From positions 13,638 through 77,637 of the forward strand of contig JAVMKI010000070.1 of the NCBI GenBank assembly GCA_031732755.1: a stretch of 64,000 nucleotides of DNA, read 5' to 3'. This DNA is from Contendibacter sp031732755 (GTDB lineage: Bacteria > Pseudomonadota > Gammaproteobacteria > Competibacterales > Competibacteraceae). The position numbers were made by a program, and so were the translations under genes. The notes beneath the pieces were generated by a model. That model was not told where the DNA came from and made no database searches. It saw nothing but the letters and a program-made list of their open reading frames with translations. How positions within the stretch are numbered: position 1 is the first letter of the stretch; each line of letters begins with the position of its first letter. Positions 8,872 through 14,892 of the stretch are shown here, in pieces.

Positions 8872-9423
8872 TTAGTGCAGACGGCGTGGAGTGGCGGGGC
8901 GGCGCAGATCCTCCAGGATCATCAACAATCCAATCCGCAGGTACTCGACCACTTCGGCGTAGGCGGTTTCATCGGCTTCATTGGCCGCATCGGTCTCGAA
9001 GCCCACTTGGGCGATCTCGGCCGCGTCGCGCAGAAATTCCCGGCTGTCCGCAGACAGCGCGCCGTCCCGATCCGCCCGGCCTAGCCCCAACCCGTACAAC
9101 AACCCCTGGCACCAGGCGCCGAGCGCATCGGCCCGCCGATTCAAGGGAGCGTCATCGTCGGGTAATAATGGAGCCACGGATCCGTCGGCGGAATCCAGTT
9201 GAGCGGCGCCGAACTCCAGCAGTTTGGCGAGTAGATCGCAAACCGGCTCGGTCAGTTCCACGCCATCGGCCAACTCCCCGCGCGCTAGCGCAAGCCAACG
9301 GTCGCGGTCGAGCGTGGGATCGGCGCAAAGGAAACCGCACAATAGACCGTGCAACTCCGCAGGATCGAACGGATCGAGCAGGCGGGCCAGGCGCTCGAAC
9401 AGGGGGATAGAGGCGGTGGACAT
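8872..9423 (-). CDS. ygfB: YgfB-family (UPF0149) protein
   Basis: The 183-residue acidic protein has the YgfB/YecA-type helical fold signatures LLCGFLCADP near the N-terminus, WCQGLLYGLGL in the middle and DEADETAYAEVVEYLRIG near the end. It is the first gene of the ygfB-pepP-ubiH operon, 14 bases before pepP. In Pseudomonas YgfB has been linked to regulation, but its biochemical role is unclear. I use the ATG at 9423, which has GGAG about 10 bases upstream; an upstream frame extension of 13 codons has no such site. Confidence 0.88.
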   Translation of the reverse strand: MSTASIPLFERLARLLDPFDPAELHGLLCGFLCADPTLDRDRWLALARGELADGVELTEPVCDLLAKLLEFGAAQLDSADGSVAPLLPDDDAPLNRRADALGAWCQGLLYGLGLGRADRDGALSADSREFLRDAAEIAQVGFETDAANEADETAYAEVVEYLRIGLLMILEDLRRPATPRRLH

Positions 9424-9519
9424 GCGATGGACTCCAGCGCTGAGGAGCGGTGTTAGGTTCAATCATCCTAACATCCCACGCCAGAACTCTGAAATTTTGG
9501 TAGGGGGCGACAATTGAAA

Positions 9520-9549
9520 TTGACCGAATCGGAAGCGCCGCTCTATAGT
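9520..9549 (+). promoter_or_regulatory. sigma-70-type promoter for the coiled-coil/zapA operon
   Basis: TTGACC (9520-9525) and TATAGT (9544-9549) are separated by 18 bases. The predicted start of transcription falls at about 9556-9557, on the ATG of the next gene, which has no visible ribosome binding site. The promoter is divergent from ygfB. Confidence 0.55.
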
Positions 9550-9556
9550 AATCGTT

Positions 9557-9844
9557 ATGGAAAATAATCGTTTTGTTGAAAGCGAACCGCTCGCTGAGGT
9601 GGATGATGGCGCCCCGCTGCCAGAGGCGGTGGAAACGGCCGAAACCTATCTGGCGATTTTGGCCGAACGGGTCGAGCGCCTGGCCGAGTGGTGCGAGCGC
9701 CTGGCGCGGGAAAATCAGTCCTTGCGCGAAGAAATGACCACGCTGCAAGGCGAACGCGATGCGCTGCGCGAGAAGAACGACCAATTGCGCGCGCGCATCG
9801 ACGCGATGATTGTCCGGTTGAAAGGATTGGGGCAAACCTTGTGA
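9557..9844 (+). CDS. short coiled-coil protein upstream of zapA (TIGR02449/ZapB-like)
   Basis: The 95-residue protein is almost entirely a predicted coiled coil after residue 30 (AERVERLAEWCERLARENQ, then LREEMTTLQGERDALREKN). Members of the TIGR02449 family sit directly in front of zapA in many gammaproteobacteria and are thought to take part in cell division in the manner of ZapB; this is inference from position and shape. The first 30 residues are acidic and low in complexity. No ribosome binding site precedes the ATG. Its stop overlaps the zapA start (GTGA). Confidence 0.8.
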   Translation: MENNRFVESEPLAEVDDGAPLPEAVETAETYLAILAERVERLAEWCERLARENQSLREEMTTLQGERDALREKNDQLRARIDAMIVRLKGLGQTL

Positions 9845-10158
9845 GCCAGAACACCATCAGCGTAGCCGTGCATCTGGCCGGCAACGACTATCGCTTCGCC
9901 TGTTTACCCGCCGAGCGGGAGGAGTTGCTGGAAGCCGCGCATCACCTCGACCGGAAAATGCGGGAAATTCGCGACCACAGTGGCAAGAATCTGTCGCTGG
10001 AGTCCATCGTCATGATGGCCGCGCTCAACCTCAGTTACGAGTTGCTGCGACAGCAACGCCAGGCGGCTGAAACCGATGTGCTGTTGAACAACCACCTCCG
10101 GGATTTATTGCAAAAAGTTGACGTGACCCTAAGCCAGGTCACGGCAATGGAGTTATAA
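9841..10158 (+). CDS. zapA: cell division protein ZapA
   Basis: The 105-residue protein shows the ZapA pattern: an N-terminal beta region with VAVHLAGNDYRFACLPAERE, followed by LLEAAHHLDRKMREIR and a C-terminal coiled coil containing MAALNLSYELLRQQ. ZapA binds FtsZ and bundles its filaments at the division site. The start is the GTG at 9841, which overlaps the stop of the preceding gene. The 6S RNA gene and fau follow, as in E. coli. Confidence 0.95.
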   Translation: MSQNTISVAVHLAGNDYRFACLPAEREELLEAAHHLDRKMREIRDHSGKNLSLESIVMMAALNLSYELLRQQRQAAETDVLLNNHLRDLLQKVDVTLSQVTAMEL

Positions 10159-10159
10159 T
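10154..10159 (+). promoter_or_regulatory. ssrS: -10 element of the 6S RNA promoter
   Basis: A perfect TATAAT overlaps the zapA stop codon (TAA at 10156-10158). It is about 20 bases before the first base of the predicted 6S closing stem. No good -35 hexamer is visible at the expected distance. Confidence 0.55.
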
Positions 10160-10177
10160 AAGCTCCGTCGATTTCAG

Positions 10178-10382
10178 TTCGGGCGCTCCCTGCGGTGTTC
10201 GAGTAGTGGGCTGGGTAACCCCTTGATCCTAATTAATCTGACCCAGGGTGAGCGGTTGTCGGCGTAAGTGTGCAAGTCCGCCGCGTCGCGGAAAGCCTGA
10301 TACGCCGCGCTGTTCCCCCACTTGAACCTTGCGGTTCAAGGGTAACAGCTCAAAACGACACAGGCGGAGAGCGCCCTCCTCT
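10178..10382 (+). ncRNA. ssrS: 6S RNA
   Basis: The gap between zapA and fau holds a long imperfect hairpin closed by GGGCGCTC (10181-10188) and GAGCGCCC (10369-10376). The 3' half contains CTTGAACC...GGTTCAAGGGTAACAGC (10321-10349), which matches the conserved 'CTTGAACC...GGTTCAAGGGTTACAGC' segment of E. coli 6S RNA. 6S RNA mimics an open promoter and sequesters sigma-70 RNA polymerase in stationary phase. Position between zapA and fau is the standard location. The exact ends are estimated. Confidence 0.9.
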
Positions 10383-10437
10383 TGCCACTCTGGCGACGTT
10401 ATAACGCGTCGCCTTTGTTTTTCCGCTTCGCATTCCC

Positions 10438-11067
10438 ATGATGGATGACCCCGGCGCATTGCGCCAGCGACTGCGTCAATTGCGCCGTGCCTTGTCCCCC
10501 GCCGCGCGACGCCAAGCGGCATTGGCCATTGCCCACCGGCTCGAAACCTGGCCAGGCTGGATCAGCGCGAACCGAGTGGCGGGTTATTGGGCCTGTGACG
10601 GCGAATTGGACCCGGCGCTATTGCTAGAGCGCGTCTGGGCCACCGGTCGGTCGGTGTATCTACCGGTGCTGGCGGGCGAAAACGCCCTCCGCTTCGCGCC
10701 GTATTCACCCGGAATGCCGATGCGCCGTAACCGGTTCAATATCCCCGAACCCGAAGTTGCACCAGAAAGATGGCTGGAACCCCATCAGTTGGACCTGGTG
10801 CTGACGCCGCTGGTGGCCTTCGATCCGACGGGAACCCGCCTTGGCATGGGCGGCGGGTTTTACGACCGCGCCTTCGCGTTCCTGGGTAACCCCAATTATC
10901 GTGGCCATTGCCCTGTGTTGCTGGGCCTGGGTTACGAGTTCCAAGGTGTTGCGGCACTGGTTCGACAAGTTTGGGATGTGCCGCTGGATGCGGTGGTCAC
11001 GGACGCGGCGTTGCGCCAGTTTTCCAGCGATGATTCGTCCGATGCGCCCGACTTGCCCACAGATTGA
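10438..11067 (+). CDS. fau: 5-formyltetrahydrofolate cyclo-ligase
   Basis: The 209-residue protein has the family start RQRLRQLRRALSP, the substrate motif 'VLTPLVAFDPTGTRLGMGGGFYDR' (key part GTRLGMGGGFYDR, which holds the Mg-ATP loop) and C-terminal VPLDAVVTD. It converts 5-formyl-THF to 5,10-methenyl-THF with ATP. The enzyme is encoded downstream of 6S RNA in E. coli (ygfA), where it is processed from the same transcript; the same arrangement is present here. Confidence 0.95.
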   Translation: MMDDPGALRQRLRQLRRALSPAARRQAALAIAHRLETWPGWISANRVAGYWACDGELDPALLLERVWATGRSVYLPVLAGENALRFAPYSPGMPMRRNRFNIPEPEVAPERWLEPHQLDLVLTPLVAFDPTGTRLGMGGGFYDRAFAFLGNPNYRGHCPVLLGLGYEFQGVAALVRQVWDVPLDAVVTDAALRQFSSDDSSDAPDLPTD

Positions 11068-11118
11068 AAACGCGGCGGTGGTACACGAAGCTTGATCGAA
11101 ATTCGGGGGAAACAGACG

Positions 11119-11787
11119 ATGTCCACTGATGACATGAAACAGCGCGCCGCCGAAGCGGCTTTGGAATACATCGAGGATCATGTCGTCCTGGGTGTCGGCA
11201 CCGGTTCGACGGTCAACCATTTCATTGATGCCTTGGCCCGTATCAAGCACCGACTGGACGGGGTAGTGTCCAGTTCCGAGGCGACCACGCAACGACTAAA
11301 AGCGCACCGGATTCCAGTGCTGGATTTGAACGCTGTTGGGCCGTTGCCGCTGTACGTGGATGGCGCTGACGAAGTGAATCGTCAGTTGCACATGATCAAG
11401 GGCGGCGGTGGAGCGCTGACCCGCGAAAAGATTGTCGCCGCCGCCAGCGAACGGTTCGTTTGCATCGCCGATCAGACCAAACTAGTGGATGTGCTGGGAA
11501 CCTTTCCGTTGCCGGTCGAGGTGATTCCGATGGCGCGCAGCCATGTAGGTCGGGAACTGCTGAAGCGCGGCGGTCAGCCCGTGTTACGCGAAAACGTCGT
11601 CACGGATAACGGCAATCTGATTATTGATGTCTATAACCTACAGATTCTGGCACCGGCCCACTTGGAGGCGGAACTGAACAACATCGCCGGCATCGTCGCC
11701 GTGGGGCTGTTTGCCCTGCGACCAGCGGATGTGCTGTTGTTAGGAACAGAGCAGGGTGTTCGGAAAATCAGCGGCGATAGCAACTAG
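11119..11787 (+). CDS. rpiA: ribose-5-phosphate isomerase A
   Basis: The 222-residue enzyme carries all RpiA motifs: VGVGTGSTVNHFID, SSEATTQRLK, YVDGADEVNRQLHMIKGGGG (catalytic Asp and Lys residues), LTREKIVA and CIADQTKLVDVLG. It interconverts ribose-5-phosphate and ribulose-5-phosphate in the pentose phosphate pathway. I use the ATG at 11119, with GGGGGA eight bases before it; a TTG at 11092 is in frame but lies in the spacer after fau. rpiA near fau is also a common gammaproteobacterial arrangement. Confidence 0.96.
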   Translation: MSTDDMKQRAAEAALEYIEDHVVLGVGTGSTVNHFIDALARIKHRLDGVVSSSEATTQRLKAHRIPVLDLNAVGPLPLYVDGADEVNRQLHMIKGGGGALTREKIVAAASERFVCIADQTKLVDVLGTFPLPVEVIPMARSHVGRELLKRGGQPVLRENVVTDNGNLIIDVYNLQILAPAHLEAELNNIAGIVAVGLFALRPADVLLLGTEQGVRKISGDSN

Positions 11788-11825
11788 AGAACTCGCAACC
11801 TCCGACGCTTCGATCATCGGGCGCA

Positions 11826-11858
11826 ATAAAAACGGGCGCTGTCGCCAGCGCCCGTCGC
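11826..11858 (-). terminator. rho-independent terminator of porin 1
   Basis: CGGGCGCTG (11833-11841) and CAGCGCCCG (11846-11854) form a 9-base stem with a TCGC loop. On the minus strand the stem is followed by TTTTTATTG, so it terminates the porin gene that ends at 11889. rpiA transcripts reading through from the other side would meet the same stem but without a T-run. Confidence 0.88.
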
Positions 11859-11888
11859 TGCCCTTACGCCTGATGTCAGGCTTTGGTC

Positions 11889-13115
11889 TTAGAAGTCTAC
11901 CCGCGTGCCGATGGAAACGGCGTTTTGGTCGCCGTAGGGATCCACTCGGTACACGCCCTGAGTTGGCGATACCATCTCCGCTGTAACTTGCGGGTCGGCA
12001 TTGCGCCCAATGTACTCCACCCAGAGTCGAGTACGCTTGCTCAGATTATACTGATAGCCCAGGATGTAATTTTGGATCTCGTTGGCTCCTTGGGTGCCTG
12101 GATCCAAGTAGCCATAGGCCGCGCTGATCATATTGTTGCCGAACGTGTAGGAGCCAGTCAGATAGTAGTTGGTGGCATCGTCGCCGCCCCAGTGAACGCC
12201 ATTGAAACTCATGTTGCTCGCAAACCCGAATTCGTTGAGGGTGCCTTGCTCATAAATGAAGCCCAGGCTGAAAGCCCCCGCGCTATACCCCAAGCCCACG
12301 ACCCACTGATCGAGATCGTAATCCAGCGTCCGAACGATGGAAGGGTTGCTACCGATCGTATCCACGTAGTCGTTGCCGCCATTGAGCTTGATGTAGCTGA
12401 CGCCGGCAAAGAAAGGACCGTTACTGTATTTGGCGGCGATATTCCAGAGGTCGACGCCATCCGATGCGTTGTTGTCAACCACGAGCTTGCCGCCATCGAC
12501 CCCGCTCACACTGCGCTTGGCGCCATTCATGACCAGCATGGCCTCGGCGCTGAACCCACTGAACTCAGGGGTCGCATAGTAGATGCTGTTATCTAACCGA
12601 ACTAGGGAACCTTCGCCACGGCTCGTGTTTTCGGCAAAGTCGATAAACCGCCCGTTGAACGAGCCACCCAACCAAGCGGTCCCCGTAAACGTCTTGCCAC
12701 TGTTGAAGATGTCGGTAATGCCCGCGATATGGTAGTAAGGAGTTTCCTGGGTACCAAGGGTCAAGGTGCCAAACCCACCCTTAAGACCAACCCATTTGGG
12801 GCGGTTACTCTCGAAATTGCCACCCTCGGTCACGTCCACGCCGAATTCATATTGGTAGACCGCGCTCAGCCCACCACCCAAATCCTCATTACCCATGACA
12901 CCAAGGCGCGAGTCATTGTTGACCACATCCCAGTAACTGACACCCTTGGTATAGAGCTTTAAGGGCGTAACGCTCGTATCAACGTAATCAGGAACCGTTT
13001 CGTCGTTATAATCCACCGACACCCGCGCGGAACCATACAGGATCGTGTCAGCCTGCGCGGCCAAGGGAGCGGCAAGGGCGGCAGCAACCGCTAAGGCAAG
13101 AACGGACTTTTTCAT
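11889..13115 (-). CDS. outer-membrane porin (Gram-negative porin family), copy 1
   Basis: The 408-residue protein begins with a clear signal peptide (MKKSVLALAVAAALAAPLAAQA, cleaved before DTILYGSARVSVDY) and ends in the aromatic residue Phe (SIGTRVDF), the usual assembly signal for BamA. The body has alternating beta strands and the loop motif GLKGGFGTLTLGTQETPYY, typical of trimeric 16-stranded porins. It should allow diffusion of small hydrophilic solutes. The ATG at 13115 has AGGAA eight bases upstream. It is a tandem paralogue of the porin at 13359-14510. Confidence 0.92.
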   Translation of the reverse strand: MKKSVLALAVAAALAAPLAAQADTILYGSARVSVDYNDETVPDYVDTSVTPLKLYTKGVSYWDVVNNDSRLGVMGNEDLGGGLSAVYQYEFGVDVTEGGNFESNRPKWVGLKGGFGTLTLGTQETPYYHIAGITDIFNSGKTFTGTAWLGGSFNGRFIDFAENTSRGEGSLVRLDNSIYYATPEFSGFSAEAMLVMNGAKRSVSGVDGGKLVVDNNASDGVDLWNIAAKYSNGPFFAGVSYIKLNGGNDYVDTIGSNPSIVRTLDYDLDQWVVGLGYSAGAFSLGFIYEQGTLNEFGFASNMSFNGVHWGGDDATNYYLTGSYTFGNNMISAAYGYLDPGTQGANEIQNYILGYQYNLSKRTRLWVEYIGRNADPQVTAEMVSPTQGVYRVDPYGDQNAVSIGTRVDF

Positions 13116-13163
13116 GGTAAGATTCCTAAGTTGTGGTGTACATACAACAAATTTCAAAATCAT

Positions 13164-13196
13164 CTTTCCAATCAAACAGATGGGTTGATTGGAAAG
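13164..13196 (-). promoter_or_regulatory. 12-base perfect hairpin in the porin 1 leader
   Basis: CTTTCCAATCAA (13164-13175) and TTGATTGGAAAG (13185-13196) form a perfect stem around a 9-base loop. It lies between the predicted transcription start (about 13214) and the ATG at 13115, so it would be in the untranslated leader. A role in mRNA stability or post-transcriptional control is inference. Confidence 0.6.
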
Positions 13197-13221
13197 CAAT
13201 CTTGAAACACGACTGGGATAA

Positions 13222-13250
13222 TTTATAAACGCATCACAGCAAAAAAGCAA
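13222..13250 (-). promoter_or_regulatory. promoter of porin 1
   Basis: Read on the minus strand, TTGCTT (13245-13250) and TATAAA (13222-13227) are exactly 17 bases apart. The same arrangement with similar flanks (GATGCG before the -10) is found upstream of porin 2. Transcription would begin near 13214 and give a leader of about 100 bases. Confidence 0.65.
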
Positions 13251-13302
13251 CTATTTTTTTATAAAAAATACCACATTTGGCGCTAGCACAACGGATTGCC
13301 AA

Positions 13303-13337
13303 AAACGAAAACGGACGCCCGAGGGCGTCCGCTTTTT
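13303..13337 (-). terminator. rho-independent terminator of porin 2
   Basis: CGGACGCCC (13312-13320) and GGGCGTCCG (13323-13331) form a 9-base stem. On the minus strand it is followed by TTTTCGTTTTTGG, and on the plus strand by CTTTTTC, so the stem could act in both directions. It separates the two porin genes into independent transcripts. Confidence 0.88.
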
Positions 13338-13358
13338 CAGGCAGATTCAGGACTGGGA

Positions 13359-14510
13359 TCAGAAATCCACACGGGTGCCGATGGACACCGTCTGCTTGTT
13401 GCCCACCAAATCGGAGTCCATATCCTGGCCGACGTACTCAATCCAAGCCCGGGTGCGCTTGCTGAAGTTATACTGGTAGCCCAAAGCCCAGTTGTTAACG
13501 TCGCTTTGCGAGACGCGCACCGCAGCGCCGTCTATGATGGCGTCGAACTGGCCCTTGTCGGGAGTAAGGTAACCATAGGAACCCCGGATGACGTTGTTGC
13601 CGAAAGTGTACTGGCCAGTCACATAGATGTTGTCGCTATTGCCAAAATACACAGTATTGACGTCACCACTCTCATAGGTGATGGAGGCGGCGAAAGGCCC
13701 CGAGTTATACCCGAACGCTAGGGCCCATTGATCGCCATCCCAAGTGGGGCGGGTGTAGTAATCATCGTAACTATTACCCTCCAACGCCATGTAGGTGGCG
13801 CCGGCGAAGAATGGCCCGTTCTTGTAGGACATCCCGATGTTCCACATGTCGACGCCATCGCTCAGATTGGCGGGCACCAGATTCGTCGTGCCCTGCACCC
13901 GCGTACTGGTACAGGCCGGGCCATAGCTGAGCTCCGTGGGAATCTGCGGATCGTTGGGCGAGCACTGACCGTTCATGACCAGCATCGCCTGGGCGCTGAA
14001 TCCGCTCCAATTAGGCGTGGAGTAGATCAAGCTGTTGTCCATGCGCTTGCCAAAGGTATTGCCCAGGAAAGTGTAATTATTAAACACTTTATCACTGTTG
14101 AAGATATCACCCACACCGACCACGTTGTAATACGGCGTCCACTGGGTGCCGACCGTCACCGAACCCCAGCTCGACCCTTTCAGACCGACCCACTTCGGAC
14201 GATTGCTGTTGAAGTTGCCGCCTTCGGTCACATCCACGCCGAATTCGTACTGGTAGATTGCCGCCAGACCGCCGCCCAGGTCTTCCTCGCCCCGCACGCC
14301 CAGGCGGGAAGAGTTGTTGTAAACATCCCAGGCATCGGACCCAATGCGGGTCCGCACTAATTCACCATTTACTTCCGCGTAGTCGGAATTCCATTCATCG
14401 TAATCGACCGACACCCGCGCGGAACCGTACAGGGTGGTATCGGCGTAGGCGGCCGAGCCAAAACCAACCAGCGCCGCAGCGACAGCGAGCGCAAGAGCAG
14501 ACTTTTTCAT
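13359..14510 (-). CDS. outer-membrane porin (Gram-negative porin family), copy 2
   Basis: The 383-residue protein has a signal peptide (MKKSALALAVAAALVGFGSAAYA, then DTTLYGSARVSVDYDEW) and the same C-terminus as copy 1 (SIGTRVDF). Shared blocks include RLGVRGEEDLGGGLAAIYQYEFG and NRPKWVGLKG (positions 70-120), which shows recent common ancestry with copy 1, while surface-loop regions differ. That pattern suggests duplicated porins with different pore or surface properties. CCTAGGAG lies eight bases before the ATG. It has its own promoter and terminator. Confidence 0.92.
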   Translation of the reverse strand: MKKSALALAVAAALVGFGSAAYADTTLYGSARVSVDYDEWNSDYAEVNGELVRTRIGSDAWDVYNNSSRLGVRGEEDLGGGLAAIYQYEFGVDVTEGGNFNSNRPKWVGLKGSSWGSVTVGTQWTPYYNVVGVGDIFNSDKVFNNYTFLGNTFGKRMDNSLIYSTPNWSGFSAQAMLVMNGQCSPNDPQIPTELSYGPACTSTRVQGTTNLVPANLSDGVDMWNIGMSYKNGPFFAGATYMALEGNSYDDYYTRPTWDGDQWALAFGYNSGPFAASITYESGDVNTVYFGNSDNIYVTGQYTFGNNVIRGSYGYLTPDKGQFDAIIDGAAVRVSQSDVNNWALGYQYNFSKRTRAWIEYVGQDMDSDLVGNKQTVSIGTRVDF

Positions 14511-14575
14511 GACTGAACTCCTAGGTTTGTGTTGTATTCACACAACAAAAGGGCATTCGAAACTCTTAGAGTGGA

Positions 14576-14604
14576 TTTATACGCATTCTGAAGCAGAAAC
14601 GCAA
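14576..14604 (-). promoter_or_regulatory. promoter of porin 2
   Basis: Read on the minus strand, TTGCGT (14599-14604) and TATAAA (14576-14581) are 17 bases apart, matching the porin 1 promoter in hexamers, spacing and the ATGCG just before the -10. The leader contains a GTTGT...ACAAC dyad just before the ribosome binding site, which is also present in the porin 1 leader. Confidence 0.65.
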
Positions 14605-14807
14605 CTGATATTTTCAAAAAAAACACAAATTTTTCGTTTTGTTTTAAATAAGCAACAAGTTGTTGTTTTTATAACCATGACAACAAGCCCGGTGCGTTTC
14701 CAGGGCAAAATCGCCCAACCCCATGTTCCAACCGGTGTTTCCACCGGACGGAATCGACGAATGATCAGGCGGACGAGCACCGCGAAATCCACCTGCGGCG
14801 GGAGATT

Positions 14808-14859
14808 ACGGCAAGTGGATTGCGCTTCGCTATCCACCCGACATCATTCCACTTGCCGT
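14808..14859. repeat. compound inverted repeat downstream of glgB
   Basis: ACGGCAAGTGGA (14808-14819) is repeated inverted as TCCACTTGCCGT (14848-14859). Nested in it, GTGGAT-T-GCG (from 14815) pairs with CGC-T-ATCCAC (to 14837). The two stems share the GTGGA bases and so exclude one another. The GTGGATNGCGNAGCGNNATCCAC-like core resembles dispersed palindromes common in gammaproteobacterial genomes. It lies between glgB and the porin promoter, and could end the glgB transcript. The rest of the 14,511-14,892 gap shows only the porin promoter. Confidence 0.65.
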
Positions 14860-14892
14860 CAACTCCGTCGGTGAAAACACGCGCTCCACAAT

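Noticed and set aside
11883..12596. Plus-strand open frame of 237 codons antisense to porin 1
   Set aside because: The porin on the opposite strand has a signal peptide, terminator and promoter; this frame has none and no motif.
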